This document shows positions 9,083 through 17,796 of a DNA stretch of 62,753 nt, in pieces. Below the pieces are notes generated by a model, which worked only from the letters and a program-made list of their open reading frames with translations, was not told the DNA's origin and searched no databases. The DNA comes from an uncultured Erysipelotrichaceae bacterium (GTDB lineage Bacteria > Bacillota_I > Bacilli_A > RF39 > UBA660), in assembly GCA_948442015.1 (NCBI GenBank), contig CAOJRP010000006.1, positions 1-62,753 of the forward strand, written 5' to 3'. Numbering within the stretch: the stretch's first letter is position 1; the number at the start of each line of letters is the position of its first letter. The position numbers and the translations under genes are program-made.

Positions 9083-9294
9083 TATTTTTCGCCTCCAATT
9101 TTTCTTTCACTTAGAATAGTTTTCATTCTAGCGATATCTTTCTTAAGCTCGTGAATCCTGTTAGGTTTTTCTAAAGTTCCTGTTGATTGTTTTAATCTTA
9201 GACTAAACAATTCTTCTTTAGATTCTTTGATTTTTGTTTCTAATTCTTCATCTGTAAGTTTTCTTAAATCAGCCAACTTTTCATTAACCTTCAT
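9082..9294 (-). CDS. rpmC: 50S ribosomal protein L29
   Basis: L29, 70 residues from the ATG at 9294 ([19 protein letters not shown]); a GTG 12 bases upstream is also in frame, but the ATG is better spaced from the GGGTGG SD. L29 lies at the peptide exit tunnel mouth. [27 protein letters not shown] is typical. The start overlaps the rplP end. Confidence 0.95.
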   Translation of the reverse strand: MKVNEKLADLRKLTDEELETKIKESKEELFSLRLKQSTGTLEKPNRIHELKKDIARMKTILSERKIGGEK

Positions 9295-9718
9295 TTGATT
9301 CACCACCCTTTACTTCTCTTTTAACAAATTTTGTTTTAATAGGTAGTTTATGACTAGCAAGTCTTAGGGCTTCTCTTGCAATTTCTTCAGAAACGCCCCC
9401 AACTTCAAACATGATTTTACCAGTTTTTACTACTGCTACCCATTCTTCTACGTTACCTTTTCCTGTACCTTGTCTTTGTTCTAAAGGTTTTTTAGTACGA
9501 GCCATGTGTGGGAAAATATTTATCCATACTTTTCCACCACGTTTCATATAACGAGTCATTGCTATACGAGCAGCTTCTATTTGACGAGCACTTATCCATG
9601 CTCCTTCTTTAGCTTGTAAACCATATTCACCAAATTGTAATTCTAGATTACCTCTTGCGTGTCCGTCATATGAGATACGATGTGGTTTACGATATTTAGT
9701 TCTCTTTGGAATTAACAT
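9284..9718 (-). CDS. rplP: 50S ribosomal protein L16
   Basis: L16, 144 residues, near the A site and essential for tRNA accommodation. The start [14 protein letters not shown] at 9718 fits the family and has a GGAG SD; the longer open frame runs into rps[25 protein letters not shown] and [18 protein letters not shown] are diagnostic. It overlaps the end of rpsC by 23 bases. Confidence 0.96.
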   Translation of the reverse strand: MLIPKRTKYRKPHRISYDGHARGNLELQFGEYGLQAKEGAWISARQIEAARIAMTRYMKRGGKVWINIFPHMARTKKPLEQRQGTGKGNVEEWVAVVKTGKIMFEVGGVSEEIAREALRLASHKLPIKTKFVKREVKGGESNEG

Positions 9719-10373
9719 CTTTTGTAACTCCTTTCCTTGCCTTAGTAGGAAGGATTTCTCCTTTGTAAATCCATACTTTGACACCAATCTTACCATAAGT
9801 TGTATTAGCTTCACTTATAGCATAATCGATATTAGCTCTTAAAGTATGTAGAGGAACTGTACCTTCAGTATAACCTTCAGTTCTTGCCATTTCAGCTCCA
9901 GCTAAACGACCTGAAACTGAAGTTTTAATTCCTTTAGCTCCTGCTTTCATTGTATTTCTAATTGCACGTTTTTGAGCACTTCTAAATGGAGCTCTGGCTT
10001 CGATTTGTGAAGCTATTTGGTCAGCAACTAGTTGGGCATTTAAATCAGGATTTTTAACTTCAACTATTGATACATAGATATCTTCGTCTACTAACTTTTT
10101 TAAGGCTTTCTTTAATTTTTCAATATCTTCTCCACCTTTACCGATGATAATACCTGGTTTAGCAGAGTTGATTTTAACTTCTGTTCTTTTTGGGTTTCTT
10201 TCAATAATAACTGATGCAACAGCAGCATCTTTTAATTCACGAGCGATATATTCACGGATTTTAACATCTTTGTTTAATAAATCACCGAAATCTTTTTTAG
10301 ATGCAAACCATTTAGAATCCCAGTCTTTATTTACTCCGATTCTTAGGCCGATTGGATTAACTTTTTGTCCCAT
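9696..10373 (-). CDS. rpsC: 30S ribosomal protein S3
   Basis: S3, 225 residues from [20 protein letters not shown] (ATG 10373, AGGAGG SD). It has the KH domain motif [14 protein letters not shown] and the S3 C-terminal domain ([24 protein letters not shown]). S3 lines the mRNA entry tunnel. The upstream in-frame start inside rplV is less likely. Confidence 0.97.
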   Translation of the reverse strand: MGQKVNPIGLRIGVNKDWDSKWFASKKDFGDLLNKDVKIREYIARELKDAAVASVIIERNPKRTEVKINSAKPGIIIGKGGEDIEKLKKALKKLVDEDIYVSIVEVKNPDLNAQLVADQIASQIEARAPFRSAQKRAIRNTMKAGAKGIKTSVSGRLAGAEMARTEGYTEGTVPLHTLRANIDYAISEANTTYGKIGVKVWIYKGEILPTKARKGVTKDVNSKEN

Positions 10374-10374
10374 A

Positions 10375-10719
10375 TTATTTAGCCTCCTTATCATCACTTA
10401 CTTTAATAGTAATATGACTTGTTCTTTTATCTCTTCTATCAACTTTTGTTCTACTTCCAAATTTGATTCTCTTTAGAACTTGTCCTGGATTAATATAGCA
10501 AGAAGAGATAAATAGTTCAGATTCATTAGCACCATTATTATTAACAGCATTAGCGATAGCAGATTTTAATACTTTTTCGATTAATCTACTTGCTTTAGTA
10601 TTTGTGTTTTTTAAGATAGCTTCGGCAGTAGCTACATCTTTTCCTCTTATAAGGTCAAGTGTCATTCTTGCTTTTCTTGGAGCTATCATTGCACCTTTAT
10701 GTATTGCATATGCTTCCAT
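10375..10719 (-). CDS. rplV: 50S ribosomal protein L22
   Basis: L22, 114 residues, with a long hairpin lining the exit tunnel. [31 protein letters not shown] and the C-terminal [20 protein letters not shown] match the family. It lies between rpsS and rpsC. Confidence 0.97.
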   Translation of the reverse strand: MEAYAIHKGAMIAPRKARMTLDLIRGKDVATAEAILKNTNTKASRLIEKVLKSAIANAVNNNGANESELFISSCYINPGQVLKRIKFGSRTKVDRRDKRTSHITIKVSDDKEAK

Positions 10720-10733
10720 TACTTATTTCCCTC

Positions 10734-10997
10734 CTACTTTTGTCCAGCATGTCCGCCGAATTTACGAGTCATCGCAAATTCTCCAAGCTTATGTCCAACC
10801 ATATCTTCAGTAACATAAACAGGAATAAATTCTTTACCATTATGTACTGCAAATGTATGTCCGATGAAATCAGGATAGATAGTTGAACGACGAGACCAAG
10901 TCTTGATAACTTCTTTTTTATTGTTTTTATTTAATTCTTGAACCTTACTAAGTAATCTATCGAATACATAAGGTCCTTTTTTCAAACTTCTTGCCAT
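10734..10997 (-). CDS. rpsS: 30S ribosomal protein S19
   Basis: S19, 87 residues, slightly shorter than the 92 common in Bacillus because the C-terminal tail after [11 protein letters not shown] is trimmed. [42 protein letters not shown] and [14 protein letters not shown] are diagnostic. It has a strong AGGAGG SD. Confidence 0.97.
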   Translation of the reverse strand: MARSLKKGPYVFDRLLSKVQELNKNNKKEVIKTWSRRSTIYPDFIGHTFAVHNGKEFIPVYVTEDMVGHKLGEFAMTRKFGGHAGQK

Positions 10998-11009
10998 CTT
11001 TCTTTCCTC

Positions 11010-11843
11010 CTATTTCTTTTTCTTACGGCTAACAATTAGCTTACTAGACGCTTTCTTATTATTACGAGTTTTATATCCAAGTGCTGGTTTACCCCAAGGA
11101 GTAACTGGCCCTTTACGTCCGATAGGTGCACGACCTTCACCACCACCATGTGGATGGTCATTAGGGTTCATAACAGAACCACGATTTGTAGGACGAATTC
11201 CCATATGTCTTTTTCTTCCAGCTTTTCCTAAGTTTACTAGTTCATAGTCTTCATTTCCAACTACTCCGATAGTTGCCATACATGTTCCTAAAACTTTTCT
11301 TGTTTCACCAGATTGAAGTCTTAGCATAACATATTTGCCTTCTCTTCCTAGTATTTGAGCACTAGTTCCTGCACTACGACAAATTTCTGCTCCTTTACCA
11401 GGTTTTAGTTCGATACAATGAACTACTGTACCAACAGGAATATTTTCTAAAGGTAGGGCATTACCTACTTTGATATCGGCATTAACACCATTTTCAATAA
11501 TACTTCCTACTTCAATATCTTTTGGAGCAATAATATATCTTTTTTCTCCATCTTTATAAACTATTAAACAAATATTAGCATTTCTATTTGGGTCATATTC
11601 AACTGATGCAACACGACCAGGAACACCAATTTTGTTTCTTTTAAAATCAATCATTCTGTATTTTTGTTTAGCTCCACCACCAATGTGTTGAACCGTCATT
11701 CTACCTTGATTGTTTCTTCCACCTGTTTTGTTTTTTGAAACAAGTAGAGATTTTTCTGGAGTAGAAGTTGTAAGTTCTGTGTTAGCTAAAGTACTCATAC
11801 CACGACGACCATTAGTCGTTGGTTTATATTTCTTTATTGGCAT
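11010..11843 (-). CDS. rplB: 50S ribosomal protein L2
   Basis: L2, 277 residues, near the peptidyl transferase centre. [37 protein letters not shown] and the catalytic-region signature GVVMNP-type stretch [20 protein letters not shown] are present. ATG 11843 fits the family and SD spacing better than the in-frame GTG at 11852. Note that the Asp-Pro in YDPN uses GAC-CCA in an otherwise GAT-rich gene, one sign of GATC avoidance in this chromosome. Confidence 0.97.
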   Translation of the reverse strand: MPIKKYKPTTNGRRGMSTLANTELTTSTPEKSLLVSKNKTGGRNNQGRMTVQHIGGGAKQKYRMIDFKRNKIGVPGRVASVEYDPNRNANICLIVYKDGEKRYIIAPKDIEVGSIIENGVNADIKVGNALPLENIPVGTVVHCIELKPGKGAEICRSAGTSAQILGREGKYVMLRLQSGETRKVLGTCMATIGVVGNEDYELVNLGKAGRKRHMGIRPTNRGSVMNPNDHPHGGGEGRAPIGRKGPVTPWGKPALGYKTRNNKKASSKLIVSRKKKK

Positions 11844-11857
11844 TTTTTCCACTCCTT

Positions 11858-12133
11858 CTAAAATTCGATTTTGTCACCGTCTTTAACAGTAACAATTGCT
11901 TTCTTATAAGTTTTTGTCATTCCAGTATATCTTCCAACTCTTTTTTTCTTTGCTTTAGTATTTAATGTATTTACTTTCGTAACAGTTACTTTAAATGCTG
12001 CTTCAATAGCTTTTTTGATTTGAATTTTATTAGCACTTTTTGCTACTTTGAATGTATATACATTATTTTCAGAAACAGTTGCTGATTTTTCAGTAATTAC
12101 TGGAGCGATAATAATATCAGTATAATCTTTCAT
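11858..12133 (-). CDS. rplW: 50S ribosomal protein L23
   Basis: L23, 91 residues, at the tunnel exit, where it docks trigger factor and [41 protein letters not shown] is the family signature. Its ATG overlaps the stop of rplD by one base. Confidence 0.97.
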   Translation of the reverse strand: MKDYTDIIIAPVITEKSATVSENNVYTFKVAKSANKIQIKKAIEAAFKVTVTKVNTLNTKAKKKRVGRYTGMTKTYKKAIVTVKDGDKIEF

Positions 12134-12756
12134 TATTTAAGTGCCTCCTCAATCACAGATAGAGCAGCTTCTTCTACTACTAGAATATCGCTATTTACTA
12201 TATCTAAGCAGTTGATTTCATCTGCCATGATAGAATATGCATATCCTAAGTTTCTAGTAGCCATATATAAGTTTTCATTATCATCTTTGGTAACAAATAA
12301 TACTTTGCCATCAAGATTTAATGTCTTTAATATTTCTTTAACTTCTTTTGTTTTTAAAGTCTTTAGTGTAACATTATCAATTACAACTAATTCTTTATCA
12401 GTATATTTATGAGTTAAAGCTGATTTTAAAGCTAGTACTCTTTCTTTTTTATTCATTTTGAATGTGTAGTCTCTTGGAGTTACACCACCTGAGATTCCAC
12501 CACCACGCCATTGTGTAGCTCTTGTTGAACCTTGACGTGCACGACCTGTTCCTTTTTGCTTCCAAGGTTTTCTGCCACCACCAGATACTTCAGAACGAGT
12601 CTTTGTTTTAGCAGTTCCTTGTCTTAAAGCAGCAAGTTGTAAGTCGATTGCTTTTTTTAGAACAATATCGTTTACTTCGATTTTCCAAACACTATCAGCA
12701 AGTGTTATGTCTTTTAATTGTTCACCTTTAGTATTTATTAATTTAATCTTTGCCAT
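12133..12756 (-). CDS. rplD: 50S ribosomal protein L4
   Basis: L4, 207 residues. Its long loop ([21 protein letters not shown]) reaches the exit tunnel constriction. In enterobacteria L4 also represses the S10 operon; whether the leader at 13939-14078 is a target here cannot be told. It sits between rplC and rplW in standard order. Confidence 0.97.
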   Translation of the reverse strand: MAKIKLINTKGEQLKDITLADSVWKIEVNDIVLKKAIDLQLAALRQGTAKTKTRSEVSGGGRKPWKQKGTGRARQGSTRATQWRGGGISGGVTPRDYTFKMNKKERVLALKSALTHKYTDKELVVIDNVTLKTLKTKEVKEILKTLNLDGKVLFVTKDDNENLYMATRNLGYAYSIMADEINCLDIVNSDILVVEEAALSVIEEALK

Positions 12757-12780
12757 CTTTGATTCACCTTCCTAGCGTCT

Positions 12781-13611
12781 TTAAGCGCTTTCTCCTTGGT
12801 TATCATTTTCTGTAGTTTCTTCTTTAGCTTCTTCTGTTTCAGTAGTTTCAACGACTTCTTCTTTTGTTTCTTCAACTACTTCTTCAGTAACTTCTTCAGT
12901 ATTTTCAGTTTCAGTAGCAACTTCTTCTACTACTTCATCAACTACAGTTTCAGAAGCATAAGACATTAATTCTTTTGGAGTATTAGCTTTATCTTTTTTA
13001 ACAGCTGATTTGATTAAAACTAAAGCTCCTTTTGCTCCTGGAATATTTCCACTTACTAAAATATAATTTTCAGTAGTGTTTACTTCGATAATTTCAAGAT
13101 TTTGAATAGTTGTTGTGACATTACCCATATGTCCAGGTAATTTCTTACCAGGCATAACACGCATTGGTCGCATTGTTCCCATTGAACCTGGTCTTCTATG
13201 ATATCTTGAGCCATGTCCTGATGGTCCGCTTTTTTGACCATGTCTTTTGATAACACCTTGAAATCCTTTTCCTTTATTTGTTCCAGTGACATCAACATAT
13301 TCACCTGCTGTAAATATATCAACACCCACAGTATCTCCTAAATTATAAGTTCCTTCAAAGTTTCTAATTTCTTTTAAGAAGCGCTTAGGAGTTGTACCAG
13401 CTTTTTTAGCATGACCGATACTAGCTTTACTAGCATTTTTTTCTTTTTTGTCAACAGTCGCTAGTTGGATAGCACTATAGCCATCTGTTTCTTCTGTTCT
13501 TATTTGTGTAACAATGTTGGGACTTACAGATACTACTGTAACTGGAATTAATTTTCCATCTTTTGTAAACACCTGAGTCATTCCAACTTTGCGTCCTAAG
13601 ATTCCTTTCAT
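12781..13611 (-). CDS. rplC: 50S ribosomal protein L3 with acidic C-terminal tail
   Basis: L3, 276 residues against about 209 in Bacillus. The ribosomal part is normal: [46 protein letters not shown] and [16 protein letters not shown]. From about residue 217 an extra tail of some 60 residues follows, built of E, T and V with almost no basic residues and ending in NDNQGESA. The tail is in the same uninterrupted frame, so it is part of the protein. Its role is unknown. Confidence 0.95.
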   Translation of the reverse strand: MKGILGRKVGMTQVFTKDGKLIPVTVVSVSPNIVTQIRTEETDGYSAIQLATVDKKEKNASKASIGHAKKAGTTPKRFLKEIRNFEGTYNLGDTVGVDIFTAGEYVDVTGTNKGKGFQGVIKRHGQKSGPSGHGSRYHRRPGSMGTMRPMRVMPGKKLPGHMGNVTTTIQNLEIIEVNTTENYILVSGNIPGAKGALVLIKSAVKKDKANTPKELMSYASETVVDEVVEEVATETENTEEVTEEVVEETKEEVVETTETEEAKEETTENDNQGESA

Positions 13612-13632
13612 TTTCTTACCTCCAATTATTTA

Positions 13633-13938
13633 TTATTTAATTTTGATATCAACACCACTTGGTAAATCCAAACGAGTTAATGCATCAACAGTTTCTTTAC
13701 TAGGATTTGTAATAACAATTAGTCTTTTATGAGTTCTCATTTCAAATTGTTCTCTTGAATCCTTGTATTTGTGAACAGCTCTTAGTACTGTAACTTTCTC
13801 AACTTCTGTTGGAAGTGGTACTGGTCCAGAAACTTCGCCACCTGTTCTTTTGATAGTTTCGACAATCTTAGCACATGCTTGGTCTAAAACACGATGGTCA
13901 TATGCTTTAAGATTGATACGAACTTTGTTACTTGACAT
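13633..13938 (-). CDS. rpsJ: 30S ribosomal protein S10
   Basis: S10, 101 residues from [20 protein letters not shown] (ATG 13938, AGGAGG SD); the frame continues upstream without similarity. The signatures are [36 protein letters not shown]. It is the first gene of the operon. In several bacteria S10 (NusE) also acts in transcription antitermination. Confidence 0.97.
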   Translation of the reverse strand: MSSNKVRINLKAYDHRVLDQACAKIVETIKRTGGEVSGPVPLPTEVEKVTVLRAVHKYKDSREQFEMRTHKRLIVITNPSKETVDALTRLDLPSGVDIKIK

Positions 13939-14114
13939 TAACAATGTCCTCCTTTCGCCTATATCTAGTATAGACTCGCTCCGTAATGAATTACCTGATT
14001 TAGGAAAAGTATTTAACAACATCTCCTAGTGTATCAGCAACCTCACACATCTATGCAGTCATACAAGATTAATGTTACCATTAAATTATATGAAATGCAA
14101 GCATTTTTTTGCAG
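13939..14114 (-). promoter_or_regulatory. Promoter and ~140-nt leader of the S10 operon
   Basis: On the minus strand TATAAT lies at 14085-14090 with CTGCAA as a weak -35 box 18 bases away, placing the start near 14078. The leader of about 140 nt contains GTGT...ACAC arms around GAGGTTGCTGAT and a TATA-CTAGA-TATA inverted repeat close to the rpsJ SD. Such a long leader leaves room for regulation, but I cannot identify a known r-protein target. Confidence 0.55.
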
Positions 14115-14137
14115 TTTTTGACAATTTTTTTGAGAAT

Positions 14138-14165
14138 GAAAAAAGTACTCAAATTTAAGTACTTA
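14138..14165 (-). terminator. Terminator downstream of the coiled-coil membrane protein gene
   Basis: On the minus strand AAGTACT (14157-14163) pairs with AGTACTT (14143-14149), loop TAAATTTG-like, followed by TTTTTT. It separates the upstream gene from the S10 promoter. Confidence 0.8.
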
Positions 14166-14169
14166 ATCC

Positions 14170-14811
14170 TTATTTTTTATTTATACTTATAGTTAAACTT
14201 TGATTGTTGTCATATTCATTAATTATCTCTTCAAAAGTACTATCCCAAATTTCTTTTTGAATTTGTTCTAAAGTTTTATCGTAATTATTATCTTCACTTA
14301 CAACAATTTCTTTCAGTAAAGTTTCTTTATTATGTTTATTATTTTCTATTTTTTGTAATTTTTCGTTTTCTATTGCAATAACTTGGGTTAATTTCGCAAC
14401 CATTTTTTCAATATATTGCAATGCTAAATCTGTATTTTTTAAATCTTCATCTAAATTATCAGGAAAACTTATTTTATCACCTTTATTAAAAATCTTAGCC
14501 TTTATTGCAAAAGCAATTAACAAATTAGCAATAAATGTAAAAACTGTAAGATTTCCCATAATCAATAAAGTAATTACACTTGTAGCCATCATAATTAACA
14601 TTGTTATTATTTTTTCTTTTTTCATTTCTTTTAGTTGTTCTTTTTGACTTTCTAATGCTTGAATTTGAGTTGTTAATTCTCTTTCTGCTATTTGAAAATT
14701 ATTTAAATCTTTAGAAAGTTTCGAAATAATAAACTTTTGGAGTTTTAATTGGTTCTTTATTATAAAATACTTAGAAATTAAATTATTATTAGAAGAATTG
14801 TTATTTTTCAT
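14170..14811 (-). CDS. Coiled-coil membrane protein of unknown function
   Basis: I do not recognise this protein (about 213 residues from the ATG at 14811, which has a GGTGAT SD; a TTG lies further upstream). Residues about 25-65 form a charged coiled coil rich in Q, L, E and K. Two closely spaced hydrophobic segments follow (about 70-105, IITMLIMMATSVITLLIMG and FTFIANLLIAFAI), then a second coiled coil. This suggests a hairpin membrane anchor with both coils in the cytoplasm. It has its own terminator and is divergent from the broken radical SAM gene. Confidence 0.6.
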   Translation of the reverse strand: MKNNNSSNNNLISKYFIIKNQLKLQKFIISKLSKDLNNFQIAERELTTQIQALESQKEQLKEMKKEKIITMLIMMATSVITLLIMGNLTVFTFIANLLIAFAIKAKIFNKGDKISFPDNLDEDLKNTDLALQYIEKMVAKLTQVIAIENEKLQKIENNKHNKETLLKEIVVSEDNNYDKTLEQIQKEIWDSTFEEIINEYDNNQSLTISINKK

Positions 14812-14937
14812 AATATCACCACTCAATTGCTTTTACATCCTACAATCTTTTCTATCACTTGTCAATGAATTTCAAATGTAACAAAGCGTATACTAAATAT
14901 ATTATATGTGTTAAAATATTTGAAACGAGAAAGAAAT

Positions 14938-15748
14938 ATGAGTTTTTATATAGGAAATAATAGAGCTATGATTTCATTAGGGCCACTTAATAAATTACAA
15001 TATTGTCCTTTTAAATGTAAATTTTGTTATGTTAATAATGGTTTTAATAGTTATAATGCTCTAACTGATGAAGAAATACTAGACTTTTTAATGAAAAGTA
15101 GGCAATATTATGAAATTGTATATATAAGTGGTGATACAGATAGTTTTGCTCCTCCTAGAACACAAAGAGCAATTAAACTTTTAGAAAAAATATTAATTAA
15201 TATAGATGTTGATGTTTTATTTACTACTAGAACAATTTTTAATAACAAAGATTTGACGAAACTAAAAGAAATTAATGAAAAATTTAAACAAAAAAATAGA
15301 AATTTATATGCCTGTATTTCTATTTCTCGATTAATACTTACTCCCAAATTGAATCAAAAAACACGCCTTCCCCATTAGAAAGAATTGTGTGTATTAAAAA
15401 TCTATATGAAAATGGAATTGAAACGATTTTAGCTATGCGACCTTTTCTTCCAATTATAGAACTTAAAGAATATAAAGAACTTATCGATTGTTGTAAAGAT
15501 TATATAAAAGTAGTTCTAGGAGAAGGTTGATATACTACCAAAGAAATGCTTAAAAATATATGTAAAGATAAATAATTAACAAAAATGATTTTAAAAGTCA
15601 TAAAATGGATTTTGATAACAACGATATAAAATGGTTGTATTATGAACCTAAAAGTACTATTAAAGAAATAGATGAATATTGTCAAAAATTAAGTATTGCT
15701 TTCTTTATGAGAAGTAAACCTGCAATAGATTACTTGAATAATAAATAA
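14938..15748 (+). pseudogene. Frameshifted radical SAM protein gene
   Basis: The first part (from ATG 14938) is intact for about 130 residues and contains the 4Fe-4S motif CPFKCKFCY plus ISGDTDSFAPP, typical of radical SAM proteins. The frame is lost near 15345: downstream similarity continues in another frame as SPLERIVCIKNLYENGIETILAMRPF, then meets a TGA after VVLGEG. A further shift near 15585 is needed to reach WLYYEPKSTIKEIDEYC and the final stop. At least two frameshifts and one in-frame stop mark it as a decaying gene, barring sequencing error. Confidence 0.75.
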
Positions 15749-15758
15749 CTTTAGCAAA

Positions 15759-15781
15759 CAAAAAAGTGATTTTACTCACCT
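15759..15781 (-). terminator. Terminator of the lgt-trxB operon
   Basis: On the minus strand AGGTGA-GTAAAA-TCACTT is followed by TTTT. It overlaps the last codons of trxB. Confidence 0.65.
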
Positions 15782-16674
15782 TCAATATATTTACTAGCAT
15801 TTATAGCAGCAATAGCGCCTTCTCCACAAGATGTAATAATTTGATAAATATCTTTTTTAACAATATCTCCTACTGCAAAAATACCTTTAATATTGGTTTC
15901 ATTATTACAATCTACTAAAATATAGCCATTTTCATCTAAAATATTTAAAGTATTAACAAATGAAGTCATTGGAACAAATCCAATATAAGTAAATAAACAA
16001 GCTATATCTATTTTATTTTTATCATTGATAGTTATACTTTTTATTCTGTCATTTTCTTTATCTATTGCCGTTATATTACTATTATAAATAATTTCAATGT
16101 TATTCTTTTTATCTAAACACTTAACAAGTTTATCATCTGCTCTTAAGGCATCTCTTCGATGAATAATATATACTTTTTCACAAATATTACTTAAATAAAT
16201 TGCTTCACTTATAGCACTATTGCCGCCTCCTACAACAGCCACAACTTTATCTTTATACAAAGCACCATCACAAATAGCACAAGTACTTATACCTTTACCA
16301 TACAACTCTTTTTCATTTTCAAGCCCTAGTTTTTTAGGACTTCTTCCAGTTGCAATAATCACTGTTTTTGTATAGTAATATTCATCATCCGAAATTATAA
16401 CTTTTTTTAAATCATTTTCGATAATTATTCTTTCAACAGTTTTTGTTTTATAGTCAACTTCTAAACTCTTTAATTGCTCAAACATTTTGAAAGCTAAATC
16501 AGAGCCACTAATATTTGTTTCTCCAGGAAAGTTATCCACATTATCAATATAGTTTAAAAGACCCCCTGGCATACTTTTTTCAAGACATAAAACGTTTAAA
16601 CCACTTCTTTTTGCATAAATTGCCGCTGTTATTCCAGCAGGTCCCATACCAACAATTATCAAATCGTATTTCAT
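15772..16674 (-). CDS. trxB: Thioredoxin reductase
   Basis: NADPH-dependent FAD enzyme that reduces thioredoxin in the cytosol, 300 residues. It has the FAD dinucleotide motif GMGPAGITAAIYA near the N-terminus, the redox pair CAICDG (about 134-139), the NADPH motif GGGNSAISEA and the C-terminal FAD-binding GIFAVGDI. ATG 16674 is preferred (AAGGTGG SD); in-frame GTG 16683 overlaps lgt. It follows lgt by two bases, so the pair forms one operon. A ferredoxin reductase-like paralogue is possible, but the CxxC supports TrxB. Confidence 0.93.
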   Translation of the reverse strand: MKYDLIIVGMGPAGITAAIYAKRSGLNVLCLEKSMPGGLLNYIDNVDNFPGETNISGSDLAFKMFEQLKSLEVDYKTKTVERIIIENDLKKVIISDDEYYYTKTVIIATGRSPKKLGLENEKELYGKGISTCAICDGALYKDKVVAVVGGGNSAISEAIYLSNICEKVYIIHRRDALRADDKLVKCLDKKNNIEIIYNSNITAIDKENDRIKSITINDKNKIDIACLFTYIGFVPMTSFVNTLNILDENGYILVDCNNETNIKGIFAVGDIVKKDIYQIITSCGEGAIAAINASKYIEGE

Positions 16675-16676
16675 GA

Positions 16677-17492
16677 TTACCACCTTATCCCTTTATCATC
16701 TACTTCATTATATAAATCCTCAAAATGTCCTTTTCTCGTTTGACTTAATATCAAAGCAAGACCAATAAAAATTAAAATAACAGAAATAACTTGAGCCACT
16801 TTAAAACCACCAAACATTAAAGAATCTGTTCTACTAATTTCTATGAAAAATCTTCCGACACTATACCATATTAAATAAACACCTGTTATTTGTCCCGTTT
16901 TAATATATTTGAATTTTCTAATAATTATAAGAACTATAAAGCCGAGTAAACACCATAATGATTCATAAAAAAATGTTGGTTGATAATAAATACCATCTAT
17001 TTGCATTCCATTTATAACAAAATTAGGTAAAATCCATATTTCTTTTAAGGAAGCTAAGTTAGTTGCAACACCATGAGCTTCCCCATTAAAGAAGTTACCC
17101 CATCTTCCAATAGCTTGCCCAAGAATTAAAGAGACAACAATAATATCTGTCATTTTAAGTATACGTACTCCGTATCTTTTACAATAAATATATACAGTAA
17201 TAAAACCTGCAATTATTCCACCATGTATTGCAAGTCCACCTTCCCAAACTTTAAAAATCGATAATATATCATTTTGATAACTAGAAAAATTAAATATAAC
17301 ATAATAAGCCCGAGCTCCAATAAGGGAAAATATTATTGTCCAAAAAGCTAAATTGAAAACAAAATCATTAGGAAGGCTAAATTTTAGTGCTTCTCTTTGG
17401 GCTAGTTTAATACCAATTATAATGGCTAATAATATTAAAACAGAATACCATCTTATCTCAAAATTTCCTATATTAAATAAAACTGGGTTCAT
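16677..17492 (-). CDS. lgt: Prolipoprotein diacylglyceryl transferase
   Basis: Lgt transfers diacylglycerol to the lipobox cysteine of prelipoproteins in the membrane. It is 271 residues with about seven membrane segments. The signature GRWGNFFNGEAHG (about 130-142) and the family motif GGLAIHGGIIAG are intact. It fits the presence of at least one lipoprotein (30100-30627). It is operonic with trxB. Confidence 0.95.
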   Translation of the reverse strand: MNPVLFNIGNFEIRWYSVLILLAIIIGIKLAQREALKFSLPNDFVFNLAFWTIIFSLIGARAYYVIFNFSSYQNDILSIFKVWEGGLAIHGGIIAGFITVYIYCKRYGVRILKMTDIIVVSLILGQAIGRWGNFFNGEAHGVATNLASLKEIWILPNFVINGMQIDGIYYQPTFFYESLWCLLGFIVLIIIRKFKYIKTGQITGVYLIWYSVGRFFIEISRTDSLMFGGFKVAQVISVILIFIGLALILSQTRKGHFEDLYNEVDDKGIRW

Positions 17493-17761
17493 AATATCTC
17501 CTCATATTTCTATGTTTTAAGTTTATCATTTTTCAAGTTAATTGGAAAGAAATTCTTTTAAAAATCTTTATATTACAATTTTTTTTATAAATATTATAAG
17601 GCACAATGTTTTAAAAAATAGCAAATTTTTAATCATGAATTTATGACAATTTATTTTCAAAACTCATAAAAATAACATTTGATACACAATTTGCTTAATT
17701 AAATATTAGATTCCAAGAAAAATTTATAGTTGTACTAAGATACACGTCATATTCACTTAAC
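17493..17761. other. AT-rich intergenic region between uvrA and lgt
   Basis: No gene is visible. It must hold the promoter for lgt-trxB: TTGAAA with a poor -10 about 17 bases on lies near 17540-17515 on the minus strand, but this is weak. Nothing else structured was seen apart from the uvrA terminator at its left-hand neighbour. Confidence 0.4.
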
Positions 17762-17795
17762 AAAAAAGTTTGCATTTTTCCTCGCAAACTTTTTT
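17762..17795 (-). terminator. Strong terminator of uvrA
   Basis: AAAAAAGTTTGC (17762-17773) pairs with GCAAACTTTTTT (17784-17795), a 12-bp perfect stem with a 10-nt loop and T-run. It is symmetric and could work in both directions; it directly follows the uvrA stop. Confidence 0.9.
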
Positions 17796-17796
17796 A

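Noticed and set aside
13939-14078. A known r-protein or T-box leader ahead of rpsJ
   Set aside because: No recognisable L4-type hairpin, T-box or riboswitch core could be identified; only short arms are seen.
15500-15748. TGA read as tryptophan (Mollicutes code)
   Set aside because: TGA serves as an apparent stop elsewhere (e.g. the scaffold gene end, ATGA overlaps at 24350 and 33676), Trp is written TGG throughout, and the gene also has frameshifts.
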